From Bacteroidetes/Chlorobi group bacterium ChocPot_Mid (GTDB lineage: Bacteria > Bacteroidota > Ignavibacteria > Kapaibacteriales > UBA2268): DNA of 32,139 bases. Of the stretch, positions 26,200-32,139 are shown piece by piece (the stretch's first letter is position 1; each line of letters starts with the position of its first letter). The notes under the pieces are model-generated. The model was not told the origin of the DNA, made no database searches, and worked only from the letters and a program-made list of their open reading frames with translations. The stretch lies in contig RCNQ01000108.1 of the NCBI GenBank assembly GCA_003731675.1, forward strand, positions 1 to 32,139, written 5' to 3'. The translations under genes were made by a program, and so were the position numbers.

Positions 26200-26397
26200 T
26201 TTGATAGTAAAGTTTTTATGCTTGTTATCCAGAAAAGTGCAGAAAGAAAATGGGCATATTCAAATTTGGTTTCAGTAGTCAGCTTCCATTTAATGACTTA
26301 TATTGATTTATTCAAATTTTTGAAAATACCTGATTCTGGTTGGAATAATTTAACAAATAAAAAGCCGAACAATTGGCACTATTTGATTACTAATTAA
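26200..26397 (+). pseudogene. Probable transposase C-terminal fragment
   Basis: An open stretch after a stop at 26197-26199. From the first ATG (26218) it encodes 59 residues. The part AERKWAYSNLVSVVSFHL and then MTYIDLFKFLKIPDSGWNN reads like the C-terminal helix region of DDE transposases of IS4-type elements common in Bacteroidota, where a LMTYIDLFKFL-like helix precedes the end of the protein. This is recognition by eye, not a search result. No N-terminal or catalytic part is present, and the frame upstream is broken by stops at 26140 and 26197. It lies wholly inside the inverted-repeat-bounded remnant, which supports a transposon origin. It is most likely not functional; a small real protein of 59 residues is the less likely alternative. 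Confidence 0.45.
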
Positions 26398-26472
26398 GGG
26401 GAGCTTCCTTTTTGATTTATAAAATTCATTCAAGTTTTCCAATGGTTTATTCCTTAAATACTGTTATTTTTG

Positions 26473-26491
26473 ATTTTTATCGGACAGTAAT
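26473..26491 (-). repeat. Right terminal inverted repeat of the IS remnant
   Basis: Plus-strand ATTTTTATCGGACAGTAAT; its reverse complement matches the left repeat at 17 of 19 bases. It lies 75 nt past the transposase-fragment stop. Confidence 0.65.
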
Positions 26492-26630
26492 GATTAATAA
26501 TCACTAATTTATTTAGTATTGAAACAAAGATTGATTTTTTTAAAATAATTACTTTAATTTATCGTGAAAATAGATAATTGAAAATATTTTACTATTTGGC
26601 GTATAATTTGATAGAAGAATCTTATAATTA

Positions 26631-26662
26631 TTTGTTTTTTTTAAAAGATAATTATATATTTG
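26631..26662 (+). promoter_or_regulatory. Bacteroidota-type promoter of the FN3-like gene, possibly leaderless
   Basis: -33 TTTG (26631-26634), 20-nt spacer, -7 TATATTTG (26655-26662), both perfect, followed by 4 nt and the ATG at 26667. This is the same geometry as at 8318-8355, so transcription would begin at or next to the start codon. Confidence 0.55.
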
Positions 26663-26666
26663 TAAT

Positions 26667-27092
26667 ATGAAAATGAAAATAACTGCAATAATATTGCTCA
26701 CTTTTACAACCTTAGCGTTATTTGCTTCCGATAACGTCATAGAGTATCTTCGTGCAAAGTCAGATGGCAAGTCTATAACTGTTGAATGGAAAACTACTTC
26801 CGAACAAGATATTAATTCGTTTGCCATCGAACGTGCTGGTAGCGACCAAATTTTCGAATCAATCGAAACTAAACAAGCAAAAGGTTTTGCGAGCACTTAT
26901 ACTTATCTCGACGAATCTGCTTTCAAAACAAGTGAAAATGGCGACAAGACACTTTCTAAAAATATCTATTTTTACCGTATCGCTATTAACAAAAAAGACG
27001 GCTCCAAAGTTTACAGCACTATTGCCAATGTTACTCACAATACCAGCAGTATTCGCAGAACTTGGGGTATGCTCAAGGAAATGTTCAGATAA
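26667..27092 (+). CDS. Small secreted protein with one fibronectin type III-like domain
   Basis: 141 residues. A signal peptide (MKMKITAIILLTFTTLALFAS, cut near residue 20) is followed by one beta-sandwich domain of FN3 type: SITVEWKTTSEQDINSFAIERAG (about 36-58) is the typical B-C strand pattern, and NIYFYRIAINKKDGSKVYS (about 106-124) the F-G strands. The basic tail ends TSSIRRTWGMLKEMFR, probably an amphipathic helix. The free-standing FN3-like unit suggests an extracellular or periplasmic binding role; there is no T9SS sorting domain and no catalytic motif. Met3 (26673) is an alternative start, which would matter if the mRNA is leaderless. Its promoter lies 4 nt upstream and the next gene has its own promoter, so it is probably monocistronic. 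Confidence 0.75.
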   Translation: MKMKITAIILLTFTTLALFASDNVIEYLRAKSDGKSITVEWKTTSEQDINSFAIERAGSDQIFESIETKQAKGFASTYTYLDESAFKTSENGDKTLSKNIYFYRIAINKKDGSKVYSTIANVTHNTSSIRRTWGMLKEMFR

Positions 27093-27101
27093 AATAATTC
27101 A

Positions 27102-27132
27102 ATTGTCTTTAACCCAATATTTATTAGTTTTG
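27102..27132 (+). promoter_or_regulatory. Bacteroidota-type promoter of the metalloprotease-like gene
   Basis: -33 ATTG (27102-27105), 19-nt spacer, -7 TAGTTTTG (27125-27132). Predicted start is about 35 nt before the ATG at 27172. Confidence 0.5.
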
Positions 27133-27171
27133 TTAATTATCGTATTAACTTTTTTAACTTTTTAATTTCTG

Positions 27172-28851
27172 ATGTCTTTGAAAAAATTAAATATAGTTCT
27201 GTTAATTTTCTCCATATCTTTTGGTTTAAATGCCAAACCTTTCACACTATCCGATATTGACAATAAATGCGGTACTTATGTTTCTCAGGAAAAGCAATCA
27301 AAACTTATAAAAAAATTAGCTATTCCTATTGATACTATCAAAGGCAGACCAGTCCTCCAAAAGCAGATAGCAACACCGACCGGTAACTTTTTAATCCATT
27401 ACGACACAACCGGTTATCATTCTGTTAGTTTGACTGACATTAATTCAAATGGCATTCCTGATTATGTTGACTCTGTTATTTACTATTTTGATTATGTTTA
27501 CAAATTTTACATTGATTCAGTCGGTTATATCAAACCACTTTCAGATGAAAGTCTGGGTGGTACAAGTGCCTATGATATCTATCTGATGAATATCGGTGAC
27601 GGCGAACCTGCTTACTATGGAGTAACCCGCAAAGATAAAGAAAAACTTCCACGTGAAAATTTTCCCAAATGGATTTCTCATATAATCATTGACAACGACT
27701 ATAGCCCTTTTGACTCTACTTTCGATATCCATAATAAAAGAAAGCAAACATTCAGTTTGAATAGCTTTGACATTTTGAAGATTACTGTTGCACACGAATT
27801 CCATCATGCTATTCAGATGTCTTATGGTGAACAGGAAATTCCAAAGCCCCTTACAATTTATGAAATGACAAGTACCTGGATGGAATACCGACTCTTCCCC
27901 GAAGTAAAAGATTATCTGCAATACGTCAATGGTCTTTTTACATACCCCGAAGTCTGTCCCTTTGGAAATGGTTTGCCAGAAAACGGTTACAGATGGTCAA
28001 TTTTCGGACACTATATTTATAAATATTTCGGAGATTCTCTTTTACTCAGAACCTGGGAAAAAATCGGTGAAGGAATCAACGCCTATGATGCCCTTAATTC
28101 TGCATTTATGGAAAAAGGAACAAATTTAATGACTGCCTGGTGCAATTTCTTACCTTGGCTTTACTACACAAATGAGAGAGCAATCGAAGGGGAATACTTT
28201 GCTGATGCAAAATTATTTCCATTATTTAGTTTTTACAAAAAGGAAAATTTCAAATCACCATCATTCCTTGACGAAGGGAAAATGCAATCTTTTGAAGTCA
28301 GAGCTTTTCAATGTATATTGCCAACACAAGAAGATAATTCTCTCGATACTTTCAATGTTTTTATTTCAAATACCGATTTGCAATCTGCTATTCGTCAGTA
28401 CGAAAGCAACAAAACATATTCCTTAATCCTTACAGATTTTGAAAATAATCAGTGTCAGCAAATTTCAGGCACTAAATACTTTTTTGGAATTCATGCGGAA
28501 AAAGGTGACATTTGCAACCATACTTTCTTTGTAATGTCTAACCCGGTAAGCATTGTCTATCCCAATCCATACAAGCCACCTTACGATAAATCACTGAATT
28601 TTCCTCTTCCCGATAATGCGGTTATAAGCGATTATGCTGTTCTGACTATCTACTCTGACGATATGCAGAGAATTATCTCAAAAAAGAAAGAAGTTGTTGT
28701 TAATACAACAATCAGAGAAAAGGAAAAACACGACAGAGTACTTTCACTCGATTCATCAGAATTAGAAGATTTAACAAGTGGCGTTTACATCTATTCAATA
28801 GATTACAAAGGTAAAACATCTTATGGTAAATTCGTAATAATAAGAAAATAG
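27172..28851 (+). CDS. Putative secreted zinc metalloprotease (MXAN_6640-like)
   Basis: 559 residues. A signal peptide (1-21, SFGLNA) is followed by a region typical of MXAN_6640-type putative metalloproteases: GNFLIHYDTTGYHSV, a Ca2+-site-like DINSNGIPDYVD (89-100), then DIYLMNIG. The zinc motif VAHEFHHAIQ gives His208, Glu209 and His212 (HExxH). The helix EMTSTWMEYRLFPE (231-244) follows and probably supplies a third ligand (Glu231 or Glu238). The C-terminus (about 470-559: VYPNPYKPPYDKS ... SGVYIYSIDYKGKTSYGKFVII) looks like a type-A T9SS sorting domain, so the mature enzyme is probably surface-bound or released. Substrate is unknown. It has its own promoter, and an ABC ATPase gene starts 1 nt after its stop. 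Confidence 0.82.
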   Translation: MSLKKLNIVLLIFSISFGLNAKPFTLSDIDNKCGTYVSQEKQSKLIKKLAIPIDTIKGRPVLQKQIATPTGNFLIHYDTTGYHSVSLTDINSNGIPDYVDSVIYYFDYVYKFYIDSVGYIKPLSDESLGGTSAYDIYLMNIGDGEPAYYGVTRKDKEKLPRENFPKWISHIIIDNDYSPFDSTFDIHNKRKQTFSLNSFDILKITVAHEFHHAIQMSYGEQEIPKPLTIYEMTSTWMEYRLFPEVKDYLQYVNGLFTYPEVCPFGNGLPENGYRWSIFGHYIYKYFGDSLLLRTWEKIGEGINAYDALNSAFMEKGTNLMTAWCNFLPWLYYTNERAIEGEYFADAKLFPLFSFYKKENFKSPSFLDEGKMQSFEVRAFQCILPTQEDNSLDTFNVFISNTDLQSAIRQYESNKTYSLILTDFENNQCQQISGTKYFFGIHAEKGDICNHTFFVMSNPVSIVYPNPYKPPYDKSLNFPLPDNAVISDYAVLTIYSDDMQRIISKKKEVVVNTTIREKEKHDRVLSLDSSELEDLTSGVYIYSIDYKGKTSYGKFVIIRK

Positions 28852-28852
28852 T

Positions 28853-29479
28853 ATGCAAAATTTCAATCTGATAGCACAAGATATTTCAAAAAGTTTCGAA
28901 TCAAAAAAATTCCTTTTTGAAAAAATCAATTTCAATTTATCTAACAGTAATTCCATTGCTATTACTGGTAAAAATGGTTCAGGAAAATCTACTCTTGTAA
29001 AAATTATTGCAGGATTCATCACACCTACCACCGGTGAAATAAATTTCAATATATCAGGAAATTCTATCCTCATGGAAAACTTCAATAACTATTTCGGATT
29101 TGTTTCACCTTACCTTACTCTTTATGAAGAATTTACTGCATTAGAACAAATAAGATTATTCGCCGATTTAAAAGGAATAAATTTCAATGTTAATATAGCC
29201 CATGAACTTTTAGATACTTTTCAACTCACCAATAATAAAAATAAATTTGTTAGAAAATATTCATCAGGTATGAAGCAAAGGTTAAAATTCATCTTAGCAC
29301 TTTACAATAATCCGCAACTACTCATCCTTGACGAGCCATTCTCAAATCTTGATGATTCAGGTATCAATATTGTAATGGAAAAAATAATAAAACATCTTTC
29401 AGATGGGGGTGCAATCATAATTGCCACAAACGATGAACGGGAAAAATCGCTTTGCGAAAATATAATCAACCTCAGTTAA
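28853..29479 (+). CDS. ABC transporter ATP-binding protein, orphan, CcmA-like
   Basis: 208 residues, one nucleotide-binding domain. Walker A GKNGSGKS at 39-46, signature YSSGMKQR at 136-143 (SSGM in place of LSGGQ), Walker B LLILDEP at 156-162 and D-loop SNLD follow in order. Two usual residues are missing: the Q-loop Gln is replaced (FGFVSPYLTLYEEFTALEQ at 81-99), and the H-loop reads ATNDERE, with Asn193 in place of His. Size and layout resemble the heme-exporter ATPase CcmA or short ABC-2-type ATPases, but no permease gene follows; the next genes are atpC and atpD on the other strand. It begins 1 nt after the metalloprotease stop, so it is co-transcribed with it. Partner and substrate are unknown. 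Confidence 0.85.
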   Translation: MQNFNLIAQDISKSFESKKFLFEKINFNLSNSNSIAITGKNGSGKSTLVKIIAGFITPTTGEINFNISGNSILMENFNNYFGFVSPYLTLYEEFTALEQIRLFADLKGINFNVNIAHELLDTFQLTNNKNKFVRKYSSGMKQRLKFILALYNNPQLLILDEPFSNLDDSGINIVMEKIIKHLSDGGAIIIATNDEREKSLCENIINLS

Positions 29480-29481
29480 AT

Positions 29482-29519
29482 AAAAAAACGGATAATAATA
29501 TTCTCATACTACTATCCGT
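29482..29519 (-). terminator. Terminator of the atpD-atpC operon
   Basis: Stem ACGGATA / TATCCGT (29488-29494, 29513-29519) with a large AT-rich loop. On the minus strand it is followed by seven T (complement of 29482-29488). It lies about 25 nt past the atpC stop. There is no T-run on the plus side, so it serves atpC and not the ABC gene. Confidence 0.65.
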
Positions 29520-29542
29520 ATTAAATCTTATTAAATAAAATT

Positions 29543-29950
29543 TTAATTTCTTGCTTTTTCTGCAACTTTCAATTTATTCTCAATTTCCAGAACAGCCATT
29601 TCATATTCAGCTGTCTTCTGTGCTTTAAACAATTCCTTTGCCTTTGCAAGTTCACTCCTAATTTCTTCAGAATTCAACTCAGCAGAATCAAATGCACTTT
29701 CAACTAAAATAGAAATCTTGTTACGATGAACTTCAGTAAATCCTGAACCTGTTGCAAATAAAAGCAGTTTACCTGACTCATCAACAATCTTAGTTAATCC
29801 GACATCAAGTGTCGAAACGATTGGAGCATGATTATTCAATATCTGAAAAGGACTTTTACTCCCTGGTACTGATACCGACTGAGCTTTACCTTCATATATA
29901 ACCATCTGCGGTGTAACTATTTCAACATCCAAAATTTTTTCCTGCTCCAT
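29543..29950 (-). CDS. atpC: F-type ATP synthase subunit epsilon
   Basis: 135 residues. The N-terminal beta sandwich shows LDVEIVTPQMVIYEGKAQSVSVPGSKSPFQILNNHAP (7-43), with the GxxSPFQILxNHAP signature of the family. The next part, GKLLLFATGSGFTEVHRNKISILVESA, completes the sandwich. The C-terminal helical hairpin (about 92-135, many Ala, Glu and Lys) is the regulatory arm that can block rotation. Epsilon links the gamma shaft to the c-ring in the F1 stalk. It is 39 nt behind atpD. The other F1Fo genes are not nearby, matching the split ATP synthase layout known in Bacteroidota and Chlorobi. Confidence 0.96.
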   Translation of the reverse strand: MEQEKILDVEIVTPQMVIYEGKAQSVSVPGSKSPFQILNNHAPIVSTLDVGLTKIVDESGKLLLFATGSGFTEVHRNKISILVESAFDSAELNSEEIRSELAKAKELFKAQKTAEYEMAVLEIENKLKVAEKARN

Positions 29951-29989
29951 TTATTCCTCTTATTAATTTTCAATTACAATATTTAATAA

Positions 29990-31399
29990 TTAACTTGCCT
30001 GCTTCTTGGCTCTGTCAAATACTTCGTCAATAGTTCCTGCATAACTAAACAAAGATTCAGATAAATCATCACATTCACCATTGATAATTGCTTTAAATCC
30101 TGCAATAGTATCAGCGATTTTCACATATCTGCCTTCGTAACCTGTGAACTGCTCGGCAACTGCAAATGGTTGTGAGAAGAATTTCTGTATCTTTCTTGCC
30201 CTGTAAACTGTCAGCTTATCTTCATCAGATAGTTCATCCATACCAAGAATATTGATGATATCCTGTAAATCTTTATACTTCTGCAAGACTAACCTGACAT
30301 TCATTGCAGTATTGTAATGCTCATGACCAATTGCATGCGGGTCCATTATTCTCGATGTTGAATCCAATGGGTCCACTGCCGGATAAAGTCCTAAGTTTGC
30401 AATATCTCTCGACAAAACTGTTTTTGCATCAAGGTGTGTAAATGTATTAGCAGGTGCTGGGTCAGTCAAGTCGTCAGCAGGAACATAAATTGCCTGTACT
30501 GAAGTAATAGAACCTTTCTTTGTAGAAGCAATTCTTTCTTGAAGTGCACCTAACTCAGTTGCAAGTGTTGGCTGATAACCTACTGCCGATGGCATTCTTC
30601 CAAGAAGTGCCGAAACCTCTGATCCAGCTTGAATGAAACGGAAAATATTGTCAATAAATAACAACACATCTTTACCTTCAGCATCTCTGAAATACTCAGC
30701 AATAGTTAAAGCAGTCAAACCAACCCTTGAACGTGCGCCGGGAGGTTCGTTCATCTGTCCGAAAACCAAAGCTGTCTTATCAATAACACCTGACTCAATC
30801 ATTTCATTATAAAGGTCGTTACCTTCACGGGTACGTTCACCTACTCCACCAAAACAAGAATATCCCCCGTGATGTTTTGCTATATTGTGTATTAATTCTT
30901 GAATAATAACTGTTTTACCAACACCTGCACCTCCAAAAAGACCTGTCTTTCCACCTTTTGTGAATGGTTCAATTAAGTCAATAACCTTTATTCCTGTTTC
31001 AAACATTTCAGTTGAAGTGCTTAAATCCTCGAATCTCGGTGAAGGTCTGTGCAACGAATATTTTTCTTTCGTAATTATCGGACCTTTTTCGTCAATTGGG
31101 TCTCCTGTAATATTAATCAAACGACCAAGTACCTCAGGACCGACAGGTATCATAATAGTGTCACCAGTATCAATAACTTCCATTCCACGTACAAGTCCAT
31201 CGGTAGAGTCCATTGCTACCGAACGTACCCTGTCTTCACCAAGGTGTTGTTGTACTTCACATACAAGTATTTGCTCCTTGCCTGTATCGGGATTGATACG
31301 TTTAATATGAAGTGCATTTAATACAGCTGGAATATTTCCCTCGCTAAATTCTACGTCAACTACAGGACCAATGACCTGGACAATTTTTCCTACATTCAT
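29990..31399 (-). CDS. atpD: F-type ATP synthase subunit beta
   Basis: 469 residues, full length. The P-loop FGGAGVGKTV is at 155-164 (Walker A Lys162), the catalytic region GERTREGNDLY at 187-197 carries the general-base Glu188, and ALVFGQMNEPPGARSRV and LLFIDNIFRF (Walker B) follow. The DELSDED sequence in the C-terminal domain corresponds to the DELSEED lever that pushes gamma. Three beta subunits per F1 make or split ATP at the inner membrane. First gene of a two-gene atpD-atpC operon with a good promoter at 31483-31514. Confidence 0.98.
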   Translation of the reverse strand: MNVGKIVQVIGPVVDVEFSEGNIPAVLNALHIKRINPDTGKEQILVCEVQQHLGEDRVRSVAMDSTDGLVRGMEVIDTGDTIMIPVGPEVLGRLINITGDPIDEKGPIITKEKYSLHRPSPRFEDLSTSTEMFETGIKVIDLIEPFTKGGKTGLFGGAGVGKTVIIQELIHNIAKHHGGYSCFGGVGERTREGNDLYNEMIESGVIDKTALVFGQMNEPPGARSRVGLTALTIAEYFRDAEGKDVLLFIDNIFRFIQAGSEVSALLGRMPSAVGYQPTLATELGALQERIASTKKGSITSVQAIYVPADDLTDPAPANTFTHLDAKTVLSRDIANLGLYPAVDPLDSTSRIMDPHAIGHEHYNTAMNVRLVLQKYKDLQDIINILGMDELSDEDKLTVYRARKIQKFFSQPFAVAEQFTGYEGRYVKIADTIAGFKAIINGECDDLSESLFSYAGTIDEVFDRAKKQAS

Positions 31400-31725
31400 T
31401 TAATAATCCTTCAAATAATATTAAAATTTATATTAATTAATCTATTTCTATTTTGATAAATCATATTTACAAATTTGAGCAACAAATTTAATCAAATAAT
31501 TCATAATAGACAAAAAATACTATCATTTCAATCAATTTTAATCTCTCAGATTTATTTTTTGTAATCAATCAGTAGTGTTTATTTTATTAAAAAATATTTA
31601 TTTTATCTTTTAAGCCCTTTTTTATCAATGAATTATCCATATTTCAACTTCCGAAATTCCAATATTTATTATTTTTCTAATTTATCAATCATTTGTATAT
31701 TCAATAAATTAAATTTACGAAAAAT
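31400..31725. other. Divergent intergenic region between atpD and the GDPD gene
   Basis: 326 very AT-rich bases. It contains the atpD promoter candidate at 31483-31514. On the plus side a near-match, TAAATTTA (31710-31717), lies 8 nt before the GDPD start but has no -33 partner at the right distance. Nothing else was recognised. Confidence 0.6.
31483..31514 (-). promoter_or_regulatory. Bacteroidota-type promoter of atpD-atpC
   Basis: On the minus strand: -33 TTTG (31514-31511), 20-nt spacer, -7 TAAATTTG (31490-31483), both perfect. Predicted start is near 31478, leaving a leader of about 78 nt. Confidence 0.55.
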
Positions 31726-32139
31726 ATGAAAACTTTAAAAGAATTTGGTGAATCTGGTAATCTTTTAATTGCGGCACACAGAGGTTCTTCCGGTCATGCA
31801 CCTGAAAACACACTCTCTGCTTTTCAACTTGCATGGGTTCAGGGAGCCAACATGATTGAAACAGACATCCAGTTCACTTCAGACAATCACATTGTCGCCG
31901 TCCATGACCACAAACACTTCAAAGGACAAATGATTGACAGCACTTACACATTGAAAGATTACAAAAAACTTGACGCCGGTTCTTGGTTCTCACCCGAATT
32001 CAAAGATGAAAAAGTCCCTGCATTAGAAGAAATCCTTGAATTTGCAAAAAACAAACTTTACATCAATCTTGAACTCAAAGTTTACGATAAACCGATTGAA
32101 TATGAACAAATTGAACTCCTTTTAAAAATCATCTATCAA
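31726..32139 (+). CDS. Glycerophosphodiester phosphodiesterase, N-terminal part (cut by window edge)
   Basis: 138 codons are visible and the frame is open at the right edge. The GDPD signature is clear: AAHRGSSGHAPENTLSAF at 16-33 with catalytic His18 and Arg19, then ETDIQFTSDNHIVAVHD at 45-61 with metal ligands Glu45 and Asp47 and the second catalytic His60. INLELKVYD near 113-121 supplies the next acidic ligand. It splits glycerophosphodiesters into glycerol-3-phosphate and an alcohol. No signal peptide is visible, so a cytoplasmic form (UgpQ-like) is more likely than periplasmic GlpQ. The start ATG at 31726 gives a short lead before the first strand. It reads away from atpD. Confidence 0.93.
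   Translation, partial: MKTLKEFGESGNLLIAAHRGSSGHAPENTLSAFQLAWVQGANMIETDIQFTSDNHIVAVHDHKHFKGQMIDSTYTLKDYKKLDAGSWFSPEFKDEKVPALEEILEFAKNKLYINLELKVYDKPIEYEQIELLLKIIYQ

Larger units (their letters stand above)
26142..26491 (+). mobile_element. Decayed insertion-sequence remnant (about 350 bp)
   Basis: Two matching terminal inverted repeats (17 of 19 bases identical) enclose a segment that contains what looks like the C-terminal end of a transposase on the plus strand, whose stop lies 75 nt before the right repeat. A complete IS of this kind would exceed 1 kb, so most of the transposase has been lost by internal deletion. No direct target-site duplication could be identified beside the repeats. 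Another reading is a non-autonomous derivative (MITE-like) still movable by a related transposase. The family is not certain; an IS4-like DDE element is my best guess from the protein fragment. Confidence 0.6.
25973..26666. other. Non-coding region upstream of clpP with IS remnant
   Basis: 694 bases between clpP and the next plus-strand gene. Bases 26142-26491 hold an IS remnant bounded by inverted repeats. The segment 25973-26141, which should contain the clpP promoter, has no TAnnTTTG match on the minus strand. The segment 26492-26630 is AT-rich with nothing recognised, and 26631-26662 holds a promoter for the next gene. Confidence 0.6.

Noticed and set aside
26549..26896. 115-codon minus-strand open frame
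   Set aside because: Overlaps the signal-peptide gene at 26667 and its promoter on the other strand; composition typical of a shadow frame.
1..32139. tRNA, rRNA, CRISPR arrays, toxin-antitoxin or defence gene sets
   Set aside because: Looked for on both strands; no cloverleaf, regular direct-repeat array or recognisable defence protein was found.

Overview
The window is AT-rich chromosomal DNA from a Gram-negative bacterium of the Bacteroidota/Chlorobi (FCB) group. I would guess an Ignavibacteria/Kapabacteria-like lineage, but I cannot place it more closely from sequence alone. The pointers are: secreted proteins with type IX secretion (T9SS) type-A-like C-terminal sorting domains; an IgGFc-binding-like plus HYDIN-like surface protein; an atpD-atpC pair away from the rest of the ATP synthase genes; short-form PurL; and promoters that repeatedly fit the Bacteroidota pattern TTG at -33 / TAnnTTTG at -7.

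Left block, minus strand (1-8318): a cell-envelope cluster. Read in the transcribed direction it is OmpA-family lipoprotein, class A penicillin-binding protein, fumarylacetoacetase-like hydrolase, two predicted lipoproteins of unknown function, mreB, and the start of mreC. Short gaps suggest one or two operons that tie peptidoglycan synthesis, wall anchoring and rod-shape control together.

Middle block, mainly plus strand (8681-18395): corA, a CoA-binding protein and an unknown Cys-containing protein; then a 1340-residue T9SS surface protein with a small outer-membrane beta-barrel gene just behind it, ended by a strong terminator; then HIT hydrolase, rsmA and a PAP2/Aur1-like membrane phosphatase packed tightly together. 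purL (minus) and hppA (plus) follow as a divergent pair.

Right block (23321-32139): rplU-rpmA and clpP-clpX on the minus strand; a decayed insertion-sequence remnant with matching terminal inverted repeats; a small secreted FN3-like protein, a putative secreted metalloprotease and an orphan ABC ATPase on the plus strand; atpD-atpC on the minus strand; and the first part of a glycerophosphodiester phosphodiesterase gene running off the right edge.

Most genes are housekeeping. I do not see a convincing new multi-gene defence or metabolic system. The most interesting signals are: the recurring Bacteroidota-type promoter, found before eight genes; two cases where that promoter sits exactly 4 nt before the ATG (candidate leaderless mRNAs); the IS remnant upstream of clpP; the five-repeat T9SS surface protein with its barrel partner; and an ABC ATPase that lacks the usual Q-loop Gln and H-loop His.
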